From Butyrivibrio sp. WCD3002 (GTDB lineage: Bacteria; Bacillota; Clostridia; Lachnospirales; Lachnospiraceae), in contig NZ_AUJO01000005.1 in NCBI RefSeq assembly GCF_000424265.1, positions 124,001-188,000 on the forward strand: a stretch of DNA of 64,000 bases, read 5' to 3'. The notes under the pieces are model-generated. The model saw only the letters and a list, made by a program, of their open reading frames with translations. It did no database searches and was not told the DNA's origin. This document shows positions 53,917-62,591 of the stretch, piece by piece. The position numbers and the translations under genes are program-made. Numbering within the stretch: the stretch's first letter is position 1; each line of letters starts with the position of its first letter.

Positions 53917-54708
53917 ATGGGACAGGACAGAGTAGGTATTATCAGTGATTTTTACAGCCAGTATGATGAGGATATAAGATTGGAGCGGTCTATTCACGGT
54001 CGACTGGAATATGCCACAACCATGAATTACATCCATCGTTATCTGGATAAGGCTTCAAAAGTAATAGAGATCGGTGCAGGAACAGGCAGATATTCGGTGA
54101 CTCTTGCGAAGGAAGGCTATGATGTTACGGCAGTAGAGCTTACAGACAGCAACTTTGCGAAATTAAAGGAAAACGGTGAAGGAATAGACAAGCTCCACGC
54201 ATATCAGGGCGATGGCACAGATCTTAGCAGGTTTGAAGACAACAGCTTCGATACAACCCTTGTTTTTGGTCCTCTGTATCATCTCTATGAGGAAAAAGAG
54301 GTTCACAAGGCCATAGATGAAGCCATTCGAGTGACTAAACCCGGCGGAATACTGTTTTTTGCCTTTATCTCTGTTTTTGCCATCATGTATTCTAACTATT
54401 TTGAGGGAAACTGGGGATTTGGTGAGGAGGAGAACTTCGCAGCCGATTATAAGATTCGTCACTTTAAGGAGCAGCTTTTCACAGGCTATGACATAACTGA
54501 ATTTGAGGCCCTTTTCAAAGACAAGGGCGTAGAGTGGATCACAACAACCGGTGTTGACGGACTTATCGAGCCTATAGAGAGAAATCCTAAATTTGCGGTC
54601 ACAGACGAAGATTTTGAGAAGCTTGCAAAGTGGTATCTTGCTTTTTCAGAAAAAAGAGAGCTCCTTGGCAACACAAACCATCTTCTTTATATTTGCAGGA
54701 AGAAGTGA
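53917..54708 (+). CDS. Class I SAM-dependent methyltransferase
   Basis: A 263-residue methyltransferase. The SAM-binding motif is VIEIGAGTGRYSVTLAKEGY (residues about 47-66), followed by VTAVELTD (motif II) and DTTLVFGPLYHLYEE, with VTKPGGILFFAF for the fourth motif. It starts at ATG 53917, preceded by AAGGAGG 8 bases away; the reading from 53791 crosses the terminator and is rejected. The substrate is not known. Its own promoter plus leader peptide plus terminator suggest inducible expression, which is typical of drug-resistance methyltransferases, though similar genes can act on small metabolites. Confidence 0.85.
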   Translation: MGQDRVGIISDFYSQYDEDIRLERSIHGRLEYATTMNYIHRYLDKASKVIEIGAGTGRYSVTLAKEGYDVTAVELTDSNFAKLKENGEGIDKLHAYQGDGTDLSRFEDNSFDTTLVFGPLYHLYEEKEVHKAIDEAIRVTKPGGILFFAFISVFAIMYSNYFEGNWGFGEEENFAADYKIRHFKEQLFTGYDITEFEALFKDKGVEWITTTGVDGLIEPIERNPKFAVTDEDFEKLAKWYLAFSEKRELLGNTNHLLYICRKK

Positions 54709-54789
54709 ACCGCGCTCGTATCTACCGGAACTCCGTTGTATAATGTTTTCGTAAATCGTAATGATACAAATCAGGAAAGGTAGAAAAAA

Positions 54790-56691
54790 GTGAAGAAAAG
54801 AAAAGTGATGATATTGGCGCTGGGGATGGCTATAGCGCTTGCCGGTTGCGGATCTTCAGGAAAAAATGCTGCTGATGAAGGTGGTTCGTCCTCCTTATTT
54901 AGCAAAATAGCAGAAAGTCAAAGTGCTGAGGGAGACGGCATCGAAGCAGATGCAAATGCAACGGATTCTGAAACCGGCGATAGCGCAGACATGGAAGAGT
55001 CTTTAGAAGAAACAGACGAAAGGCTGGATAATCCAACTCCTACAAGTGATGAAGCTAAAGAGCACAACAATATTCTGGGAGACCTTCTTCAGGGGAAAAG
55101 TACCCTGAGTTTTGACTACTACAAGAAGAATCTCTTTGTTTTCGAGGAGTATCTTTCTTATCAGGATGAGCTTATAAATCATATCGATACGAAAAAAACC
55201 TACACTCTGACTGAGCTGCAGGATACGTTCCAAAAAATAATAGACACAGAAGAATATTACTACCAAAAGGGTGACGTGGAACCCTTTGAATATTCTTTTC
55301 TGGACCTTGGTATGGACGGCGAGCTGGAGCTGGCAATACGCTCCGTTGGCCCCTACGTCGAAGAAGCGAGTATGCTCACCTTCATAGTGAAGGTCATTGA
55401 TAATCAGCCTCAGGTTGTATATGTTTTTCCCAGCTGGTCCAGAAGCTATACGCTGATCAACAAATACGGATATATATCCGGCGGTGGCAGTAATGGTGCC
55501 TCTAATCACGCCTGGGATGCCGCATACCTTGATGGCGAAGGAAAATACATCTTTGGATACTATGAAGAAGAGGAATCTGAGTTAACATCCTTCGCATACA
55601 GTCATAAGCATGGCGACATTGATTTTAATGGCAAAAGCGGCGTTATCTGTGTTTACAAAATGGCTATTTCCGATGACTATAAGCAGTTCTACTACACTTA
55701 TGACGTTTTTAACAGGGATACCTATGAACAAATTAAGATCCCGAATCTTTATACGGACAGCGAGTACAAAGACATTATGGACAGCTTCGAGGATGTTGAA
55801 TTCCTGTCCATGGATGAATTTGAAGGTATAAAGGATGCACATCTGAAGGAGGTTGGTCTTACCGGCAGAATGATGAACGGCGGATATCTTGAATATAAGC
55901 CCGTTTCTGAATATGACCCTTCCAATGAAGTTTTCATTAGCTTTATCAACCCTGCAGACTACGAAACTATTCAGGATGAGCTGGCCGGTGCAGAGAAAAT
56001 GCATGAGGCGTTCGTTTCAATGGACTGGGCAATGATGGGTCAGCAGGATATGAACTACCAGACAGGAGAGTGGTACAACTTCTGGGATGACGAGCTGAAC
56101 CTTCTTTGGAAAAGAATTATCGCGGAAATAGATCCTGAAAAGAAGGATGGGCTGGTTTCAGAGCAGAGAGCCTGGATCAAGAGAAAAGAAGCTGCCATCA
56201 AGGCTGCCGGAAAAGAAGCAGAGGGTGGCTCACTTCAGCCACAGCTTGAAAACGGCACAGCAGAGCGCTATACGAGAAAAAGAGCCTATCAGCTTGCTGA
56301 AATTCTTGCGGATTTAAGAGGCGAGGAATTCCAGATTCCTGTGTCCGTTGCAGAGGATTTGGCAGATGTAGACGTAAGTCTTGACGAAGTATTTAAAAAG
56401 TTCGAAGGCCAGTGGATAACAAACCCTGAAAACGGCGCCTGCATCGGTGTTGAGAGATCATCTGAATGTGATTATGGTGTGGAAGGCAGTACCTGGACAG
56501 TCTGGGAGACAAGAGGAGATACGCTTTCAGACCTGAATGTCATAGATTTTACTGATACAACCATTACTTTTAAATTGCCTTATGGCAGTTTTGATGCTTA
56601 TTATCAGCTTCGGTTCAATATTGCCGGAAATGTAGAGCTGGCATACGGTCAATCTCTTGATTCCATGAATGAGGTGTCCGTATCCCAGTGA
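54790..56691 (+). CDS. Lipoprotein with C-terminal LprI-like domain
   Basis: A 633-residue exported lipoprotein: signal KKRKVMILALGMAIALAGCG with Cys at about 20, an acidic Ser/Asp/Glu linker, then an unrecognised middle domain. Residues about 410-520 (MNYQTGEWYNFWDDELNLLW, EQRAWIKRKEAAIKAAGKEA, GTAERYTRKRAYQLAEIL) match the lysozyme-inhibitor LprI/DUF1311 pattern. The last 90 residues are another beta-rich domain. Start is GTG 54790 with AAAGG upstream. It lies 82 bases after the methyltransferase stop; no terminator was seen between. A role in the cell envelope is likely. Confidence 0.72.
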   Translation: MKKRKVMILALGMAIALAGCGSSGKNAADEGGSSSLFSKIAESQSAEGDGIEADANATDSETGDSADMEESLEETDERLDNPTPTSDEAKEHNNILGDLLQGKSTLSFDYYKKNLFVFEEYLSYQDELINHIDTKKTYTLTELQDTFQKIIDTEEYYYQKGDVEPFEYSFLDLGMDGELELAIRSVGPYVEEASMLTFIVKVIDNQPQVVYVFPSWSRSYTLINKYGYISGGGSNGASNHAWDAAYLDGEGKYIFGYYEEEESELTSFAYSHKHGDIDFNGKSGVICVYKMAISDDYKQFYYTYDVFNRDTYEQIKIPNLYTDSEYKDIMDSFEDVEFLSMDEFEGIKDAHLKEVGLTGRMMNGGYLEYKPVSEYDPSNEVFISFINPADYETIQDELAGAEKMHEAFVSMDWAMMGQQDMNYQTGEWYNFWDDELNLLWKRIIAEIDPEKKDGLVSEQRAWIKRKEAAIKAAGKEAEGGSLQPQLENGTAERYTRKRAYQLAEILADLRGEEFQIPVSVAEDLADVDVSLDEVFKKFEGQWITNPENGACIGVERSSECDYGVEGSTWTVWETRGDTLSDLNVIDFTDTTITFKLPYGSFDAYYQLRFNIAGNVELAYGQSLDSMNEVSVSQ

Positions 56692-56707
56692 TTAGGGGGA
56701 CTTATTT

Positions 56708-57668
56708 ATGAAGAGTAGGTTTTGTTCGGTATTAAGAGCTTTTTGCAAAATAACAGCTGTTGTTTTTGCGATGACACTTTCCGTCGGGATATCTGCCCAT
56801 GCAGCTTATGCAGATGGATGACTACTACAACTCGCATTCCTTTGCCCAGAGGGCGATTCCCTATCAGGATGGATTTATTTTTGCCAGCGAGGGAGATGCC
56901 TATCAGCGTGCATTTTCTGTGTCTTTTATTACTCCTACAGAGGATAAGATGACTGAAGAAGAGTATGAAGCGTATTACCGAAGCCATGAGGATCAGATGA
57001 ATTACTGGGGCGAATATCCGGCATACGAACCCATAGATGAGGCCAGAGCATCGTATACAGGAAAAGAAAGGGCCAGTGTCAGGAATTATGATCTTTTCCA
57101 CTTCTGGTTAAAAAAGAACAAGGCTGACGATATGTATATAGTCAACAACAATTTCGCTCATATGGGCGGAATTGCGGTAGCTGACAATAATCATGTTGCC
57201 CTTGTAGGAACCTCTGCAAAAGCCCTTGATAAGAAGGCTGCAAAACAAAGGGAGTCCCTCTTTATTCAGATTTTTGATCCCACTTCTGATTTGCGAAACG
57301 AATCATCCTACGCAATAAACAGTAAACGTGCGGGAACATCGGGTATTATGGGTACGGATAAAGTCACAGACTACGGTATAAAGTGGCTTACCGATGGAAA
57401 ATTTGAGGTAAAAAATCCCCAGGTCGTAGCTGACCACAAGGGACGTTTTGTAGTACTTTTTGAAAAATACTCAGGAGGCAGAAACCAGGGAGTCTTTTAC
57501 ACAATAGTTGATAAAAGCGGCAAAATCGCCAGGAAAATCACCAGATTTGCCGGGGATGCCTGCCTCAATCCATGTGAAATGCCTAAGCTTTCGGGAAAGA
57601 CCATCTTCTGGACAGCAAATAAGAATGGCTACACCGCCTTATACACATTTAAGTTAAAAGTGAAATAA
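56708..57668 (+). pseudogene. Secreted protein gene with frameshift after the signal peptide
   Basis: ATG 56708 opens a signal peptide (KSRFCSVLRAFCKITAVVFA then MTLSVGISAHAAYA) that stops at TGA 56819-56821. The remaining protein is in the +1 frame: 56799-57668 encodes a 289-residue stretch starting ...DDYYNSHSFAQRAIPYQDGF with no ribosome site of its own. Joining them by one base near 56810-56820 restores a normal exported protein of about 318 residues. Its body has repeated beta-strand segments (GIAVADNNHVALVG, VVADHKGRFVVLFE, KTIFWTANKNGYTALY) as in a beta-propeller. It is either disrupted by a one-base indel or affected by a sequencing error; it lies 17 bases after the LprI-type lipoprotein. 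Confidence 0.7.
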
Positions 57669-57776
57669 AACACAGCCATATACAGGAATCATGTAAACAG
57701 AATGTGAACAAATGCAGAGTTTTATTAACAAACTGTTCAAATGGCTTTTAAGATTAGTTAAGTTTTGGAGGGTATT

Positions 57777-57953
57777 ATGAATACATCAAGAGGTGATACT
57801 CTTGTTGAAAATGTTAGAAAACTTTTTCATAACTGCTGTCCGGTAGAACCGGACAGCATCCTCCCGACTTTACAGCTGCCGATTAAGGCAGCTTTTTTAT
57901 ATAATATTGAATGTAAATTGACGTCATATTTGAATGAAAGAATACGATTATGA
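57777..57953 (+). other. Structured short transcript with possible 58-residue ORF
   Basis: TTGGAGGGTATT precedes ATG 57777, opening a frame beginning MNTSRGDTLVENVRKLFHNC. Inside that frame lie a perfect 10-bp hairpin (GCTGTCCGGT / ACCGGACAGC, 57835-57857) and an intrinsic terminator (AGCTGCC / GGCAGCT plus T run, 57874-57898). CCTCC (57860-57864) could also pair with the GGAGG ribosome site. Nothing follows on the plus strand. It may be a small regulatory RNA or a leader that lost its gene; coding is uncertain. Confidence 0.4.
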
Positions 57954-57956
57954 TAA

Positions 57957-57990
57957 TAGAGTGCATATATCAATCGATATATGCACTCTA
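57957..57990 (-). terminator. Intrinsic terminator after the Ser-rich protein gene
   Basis: Fourteen-bp perfect arms TAGAGTGCATATAT / ATATATGCACTCTA around CAATCG, 55 bases after the minus-strand stop codon at 58045. Confidence 0.65.
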
Positions 57991-58044
57991 CTTAATAACT
58001 GGTTATGCTATTGTGATGAAAATCGGCGTGACTGCTCCATAACG

Positions 58045-59130
58045 TTACAGTTCTACAGCATTCTCAATTCCAAGGCTTTCTTCGATTTCGCTGCTATCAG
58101 CTGAGCCTGTCTCATCGGTAGCAATCTCTGATTCTGCGGCAATAGATGCCTTTTCATCAGCATCATCGATACCCATGATTTCGTTCAGCATCTTTTGCAG
58201 CATCTGCTCAATCAGTTCATGTAACTCCTCGAGAACTCTGCTGTGGAAGGAGCCGCCTGAGGAGGCGCTGCTTTCTGAGCTATCGCTTCTTACAGCAACC
58301 GCTTTCTGATCGGAGGTTTCTGAAGAGGAGCTCATGCTGCCAATTCCCATCAGTCTTTCGAAGAAGTTCTCCAGCTGCTCGAAGAGCTTCTTGGCGCCGG
58401 ACAGATTGCTGTTTCCTTCTGCTGAGAATCCGACCATATACAGATAGTTGCCTTTTTCTGTAATGTCCGCGGGAGCTGCGTCTCTGACAGCCTTCATTGC
58501 GTTATCGGCAAGCCCTTCAGTATCCCTGATATAGGCGCAGAGCGTTGCGAAACCTGCGTAGTCGGTATCTGTGGGATCTACGGAATAAGGATCGATCTCC
58601 TTAGAGAAAGCATTTCCATCCTTATCCACGCCGGATGCGGTGTAGATTCGCGTTCCATTTGTCACTTTAATCGTAATCTGAAGCTCCTGGCTGCCATCGT
58701 TTATGTCGAATTCAGAGCCGGCCGGAATAGCTGCCTTACTTTCTGAGTCCAAGCTTGAAGAAGCAGCTACCTTGCTTTCAGAGTCAGAATCGCCATCTTC
58801 GATAATCTTGCCGGAATCCTTGTCCCAGTTCGAGAGGGCAGAGGAGATACTATCCGGCACCTTTGCTGTAATTATTCTTGTGTAGGAAAGCGTCGCATCA
58901 CTGTTATCCGGCTTTGCCAGGCCATGAGGTGTAATGTTTGCATTTGTTATTTCAGGAAGTGATTCGTCGCCTGCAGATTTTCCGGAAGCCACATTTAAAG
59001 CCGTAAGAAATGCCGGAGCTTCACTGATTTCTGCTGATTTTGTCTGCTGCTGGTTCGCAGAACCTACCTTATAAACGCCAAAAGCCATGTAGACACTGCG
59101 ATAGCCACTAATGTTGTTCGTATTATCCAT
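58045..59130 (-). CDS. Ser/Asp-rich protein of unknown function
   Basis: A 361-residue soluble protein without signal peptide or membrane segment. It starts MDNTNNISGYRSVYMAFGVY and has Ser/Glu/Asp-rich low-complexity regions (around 108-140 and 265-295) and a helical stretch (LEELHELIEQMLQKMLNEIM, near 305). I do not recognise a family. AAAGG lies before the ATG. The upstream region has a sigma-D-like promoter and a leader of hairpins, suggesting that the gene belongs to the motility regulon; its composition and position fit a flagellum-associated or exported structural protein, but that is only inference. Confidence 0.6.
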   Translation of the reverse strand: MDNTNNISGYRSVYMAFGVYKVGSANQQQTKSAEISEAPAFLTALNVASGKSAGDESLPEITNANITPHGLAKPDNSDATLSYTRIITAKVPDSISSALSNWDKDSGKIIEDGDSDSESKVAASSSLDSESKAAIPAGSEFDINDGSQELQITIKVTNGTRIYTASGVDKDGNAFSKEIDPYSVDPTDTDYAGFATLCAYIRDTEGLADNAMKAVRDAAPADITEKGNYLYMVGFSAEGNSNLSGAKKLFEQLENFFERLMGIGSMSSSSETSDQKAVAVRSDSSESSASSGGSFHSRVLEELHELIEQMLQKMLNEIMGIDDADEKASIAAESEIATDETGSADSSEIEESLGIENAVEL

Positions 59131-59244
59131 ATAAATCCTTTCTGCGCACCATCAGTCAATCCGGTGCACACCACTCCCCAAAGGACCGAGTGGTTTTATC
59201 TAGAAACTAAGTCACGATTTTCCTCCTTTCCGGGACAAAAAAAC

Positions 59245-59322
59245 GCGCCTTAATGTAGTCCCTTCACATTAAAGCGCTATCCATAGCTGTAATATATATC
59301 GGTTAATTGCCACAAAACCTTA
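59245..59322 (-). promoter_or_regulatory. Sigma-D-like promoter and leader terminator of the Ser-rich gene
   Basis: On the minus strand, TAAG (59322-59319), 16 bases, CCGATAT (59302-59296) resembles the flagellar sigma-D promoter TAAA-N15-GCCGATAT. About 20 bases downstream a hairpin (GCGCTTTAATGT / ACATTAAGGCGC type, 59277-59245) is followed by a U run. Two further hairpins follow before the gene start at 59130. The rest of the gap 59131-59480 has no gene; a strong AAAGGAGG at about 59217-59225 precedes only GTG-ACT-TAG. Confidence 0.55.
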
Positions 59323-59480
59323 AGTATTAAAAATTTATAACCTTAACCATTTACCAAACTAAGCGTGTAAAATATAAACATAGTGATTTTCAGAAGTATT
59401 TGCAGCTTACTATAACTAATTGCAGAATTCACCGCTCATCACATCCAAATACCAAACGCGGATAGCATAGGAGAGTGCTT

Positions 59481-61838
59481 ATGGTTCTTTATCTAACCAG
59501 CAGTTTTATACCGTACAGGGAATCGGAGGCTTATGGAAAAGGCTCTCCTGTAGAAAACTATGGTTTTTTTGATGACCTTAAGGGAGAGTGGGAAAAGCCC
59601 GCAAACCTCCTCTATGTGCCCTGTGATCCGGATGCAATCAGTGAAAACAAGGATCAGCTGCATCAGGTTCTTGATACATTCAAGAGAGAAAATCTTCCGG
59701 TAAAGGAAGTAAAAATGCTGGACGGGAAAAATCCGGCGACCGATCTTGTTGCCTGGTCGGATGTTATATATCTTTCCGGTGGTCATGCTCCTACGCAGCT
59801 GGCCTTTATGAAGCAGCTTCATTTCAAGGAAGCCCTTGCAGGTTATAAGGGTATAATCATTGGTCTTGGTGCCGGTTCCATGAACGCAGCTTTTTATGTA
59901 TATCACATGCCTGAGTTTGATAAGGAGGCCAAAAATCCCAACTATATCAGATTTTCAGATGGTCTTGATCTTACGAATATCCAGATAATACCCCATAGAG
60001 AATATCTTTTGGATAAAACCATCGGCGGACTTAAGCTTGTGGAAGATATTGTGTTGCCTGACAGCTTTGGTTGCAGATTCTATTTTGTATCCGATGGAAG
60101 CTATTTTAAGGTAAAAAATGGCAAAACCATATTCAGAGGCGAGGGAGAAGTAATAGAGGACGGAGAGAGAAGTCCCCTTGAGCAGGGCGATGTTATCCCG
60201 TATATGAGCTATGTTGAGCAGCCTGTCATCAGAACCATTATTTCAGAGGGCTACGATATTATTTTTGGTGTGGAAAAGCATGATGGCCGCTGCGAAGTAT
60301 ATTTTTTGAAGGACAATGTTGCCGGTATTTTTGAGCGAAGCAGACTTAATTATCAAGAAATCTGTGAAAAAGTCGCTGAGATAGTGGTCGAAGATGAGAG
60401 AGAGGCCTTTCTTGACCAGATAAGACTGCCTGTCATCCAAAAAGAGATGAAGGAAAGAGATCATTATGTCAGAACGGTCCACGTGGATACTTCGTCAGGA
60501 GTGCGCGCCAAAAATATACGTGTTCGCGAGGTTCCGGGATACCCTGACTGGTACATGGTCATGTACATTGACATCACGGCACTTCTGGATCACGACTGGA
60601 TGACGGATGAATACGCAAGAACCGGCTTTATGGACAGAAGTAAGCTTTTCCTTAAAGAGCTTACCGAAGGGGAGCATTATTCCCTGGTTTACGCCAATAT
60701 TAAGGGCTTTAAGGCTGTAAATGAGCTGTTTGGAAATAAGAGGGGCGACATCGTAATTTTCAGGACAAGGGATGCCCTCAGAAAATATCTGCGACCCATC
60801 ATCATGGGAAGACTTGAGGGAGACAATTTTGTCCTTATTACTGCAGATGAGAATATTACCGAAAAAAACCTAAAGGCCATGTGCCGTCAGGTTTTCAAGA
60901 CAGAAACCATAGAATATAACTACGAGATTCATTGCGGAATATATCCGATAACGAATCCCAAGGTTGATATTACCCAGATGGTTGCGGGGGCAAAGATAGC
61001 GGAGAGAAGCATATACAGCAGTAACAGAAAGCTTTTATATGCCTATTATGACGACTCACTTAAGGAGCAGTACGTAAAACAGCGTTACCTTTTGGCTGAT
61101 TACCATAGAGCGCTGATGGACAACGAATTCGAGGCCTACTATCAGCCCATCGTTAATGCCAAATCCGGTGAGATCGTCAGCGCAGAAATGCTGATCAGAT
61201 GGCAGCACAGGGACCTTGGAATGGTTTCTCCCGCAGATTTTATCCCTATCATAGAATCGGAGGGCAAAACCGCAGAGCTCGACAGATTCATGCTGCAAAG
61301 AGGCGTCGATTTTATCAAGAAGCGCACCGCAGAAGGCAAAAAGATCGTGCCATGCGCCATAAACCTCTCCAGAGTGGATTTTTACGATATATCCTTCATT
61401 GAGAGCATATTTGATTTGATCAAGGAAAAGAAAATAGATCCGTCTCTTGTAAGATTTGAAGTGACAGAGTCTGCCTACGCAGATCTTGAGGATAGAGCTC
61501 TAAAATACCTTAGTCAGATGAAAAAGCAGGGAATAAAGATCCTTCTTGATGATTACGGTAGCGGAATGAGCTCGTTATCCATGCTGGAAACCTTTGATTT
61601 TGACATAATCAAGCTGGACATCGGCTTTATCAGGAAAATCGGTATAAACAAGAAGTCGGAAGCCATAATAATCTCCACCATTAACCTGGCCCATGCCATG
61701 GGTGCCAAGGTTACAGCAGAGGGTGTTGAGACCGATAAGCAGATGAAGTTCCTGCTGGATGCAGGCTGTGACTATATTCAGGGCTTTTATTTCTACAAGC
61801 CGCTGCCTGAAATAGCCTTCGAATATCTGCTTGAATGA
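59481..61838 (+). CDS. Peptidase E-like domain fused to degenerate GGDEF and EAL domains
   Basis: A 785-residue cytoplasmic protein. Residues 1-240 match dipeptidase E/S51 (VIYLSGGHAPTQL, IIIGLGAGSMNAA 125-137, IIPHREYL), but the nucleophile Ser of GxSAG is Gly (GLGAGS), so this part is probably a sensor. Residues 285-370 resemble PAS (YMVMYIDIT). A GGDEF domain (376-525) has LEGDNF in place of GGDEF, hence not a cyclase. The EAL domain (535-785) keeps its catalytic set: Glu569 (AEMLIRW), Asn628, Glu660/663 (FEVTES), Asp690-691 (LDDYGSG), Lys711, Glu747, so it should degrade c-di-GMP. AGGAG lies 7 bases before ATG 59481. Confidence 0.83.
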   Translation: MVLYLTSSFIPYRESEAYGKGSPVENYGFFDDLKGEWEKPANLLYVPCDPDAISENKDQLHQVLDTFKRENLPVKEVKMLDGKNPATDLVAWSDVIYLSGGHAPTQLAFMKQLHFKEALAGYKGIIIGLGAGSMNAAFYVYHMPEFDKEAKNPNYIRFSDGLDLTNIQIIPHREYLLDKTIGGLKLVEDIVLPDSFGCRFYFVSDGSYFKVKNGKTIFRGEGEVIEDGERSPLEQGDVIPYMSYVEQPVIRTIISEGYDIIFGVEKHDGRCEVYFLKDNVAGIFERSRLNYQEICEKVAEIVVEDEREAFLDQIRLPVIQKEMKERDHYVRTVHVDTSSGVRAKNIRVREVPGYPDWYMVMYIDITALLDHDWMTDEYARTGFMDRSKLFLKELTEGEHYSLVYANIKGFKAVNELFGNKRGDIVIFRTRDALRKYLRPIIMGRLEGDNFVLITADENITEKNLKAMCRQVFKTETIEYNYEIHCGIYPITNPKVDITQMVAGAKIAERSIYSSNRKLLYAYYDDSLKEQYVKQRYLLADYHRALMDNEFEAYYQPIVNAKSGEIVSAEMLIRWQHRDLGMVSPADFIPIIESEGKTAELDRFMLQRGVDFIKKRTAEGKKIVPCAINLSRVDFYDISFIESIFDLIKEKKIDPSLVRFEVTESAYADLEDRALKYLSQMKKQGIKILLDDYGSGMSSLSMLETFDFDIIKLDIGFIRKIGINKKSEAIIISTINLAHAMGAKVTAEGVETDKQMKFLLDAGCDYIQGFYFYKPLPEIAFEYLLE

Positions 61839-62591
61839 TCAATAACCGGCACTAACAAGCAAACGGGTATAGTCAGATACCGGGTTTTCCAGGATTTCCT
61901 TTGTGAAGCCGGATTCAACTATTTTTCCCTCCTTCATGACAATGATGCGGTCGCATAGCTGGCTTGTCAGAGTTATGTCGTGAGTTATAAAAAGGATTGA
62001 GATACCGCTTTTTTTCAGTTCAAGCAGGTATCTGATTATCTCTGCCTGAACGCAGACATCAAGCGCGCTGGTGATTTCATCGCAGATAAGGAGTCTCGGT
62101 CTTCCGATAAGTGACCTTGCAATAGTAGCTCTCTGGCATTCTCCGCCGGAGAGTTCTTTTGGATAGCGATCAAGATATTCCGAAGAAAGCCCCATTTTCT
62201 GCAGTTCTGCAGCTGCTTCATCATAAAAAGCCTTTTTATCGACCTTTTCATAATAAACGACAGCTTCCTTCAGGTTCTCAAATATCGTCATGTGAGGATT
62301 AAGCGCAGAAGTGGGATTTTGGAAGATCATCTGCATGGATTTCCGCTGAAGCTGCGCAGCTTTTCCCTTGAAAACAAGCTCTTTTCCGTCATAAAAAATG
62401 CTCCCGCTGTCAGCCTTTACAAAACCGGCAATAATTCCGGCAACAGTGCTTTTTCCGCTGCCGCTTTCGCCGACAATTCCGATGCATTCGCCCTCATCCA
62501 TCGTACATGAAAAGTCAGAGACTGCCTTTGTGGACTCGGAAGCCTTCTTAAAAGTCTTATTCAGATTTTTTATCTCAAGTATTTTTGTCAT
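61839..62591 (-). CDS. oppF: Oligopeptide ABC transporter ATPase (OppF type)
   Basis: A 250-residue ABC ATPase. Walker A GESGSGKST near 38, Q-loop MIFQNPTSALNPHMT near 88, signature LSGGECQRATIARSLIG near 144, Walker B LLICDEITSALD and the switch His in LFITHD are all present. It is shorter than OppF of enterobacteria, lacking the usual C-terminal oligopeptide extension. It overlaps oppD by 4 bases (ATGA), so the two are coupled. It probably imports short peptides or nickel-type ligands. Confidence 0.92.
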   Translation of the reverse strand: MTKILEIKNLNKTFKKASESTKAVSDFSCTMDEGECIGIVGESGSGKSTVAGIIAGFVKADSGSIFYDGKELVFKGKAAQLQRKSMQMIFQNPTSALNPHMTIFENLKEAVVYYEKVDKKAFYDEAAAELQKMGLSSEYLDRYPKELSGGECQRATIARSLIGRPRLLICDEITSALDVCVQAEIIRYLLELKKSGISILFITHDITLTSQLCDRIIVMKEGKIVESGFTKEILENPVSDYTRLLVSAGY

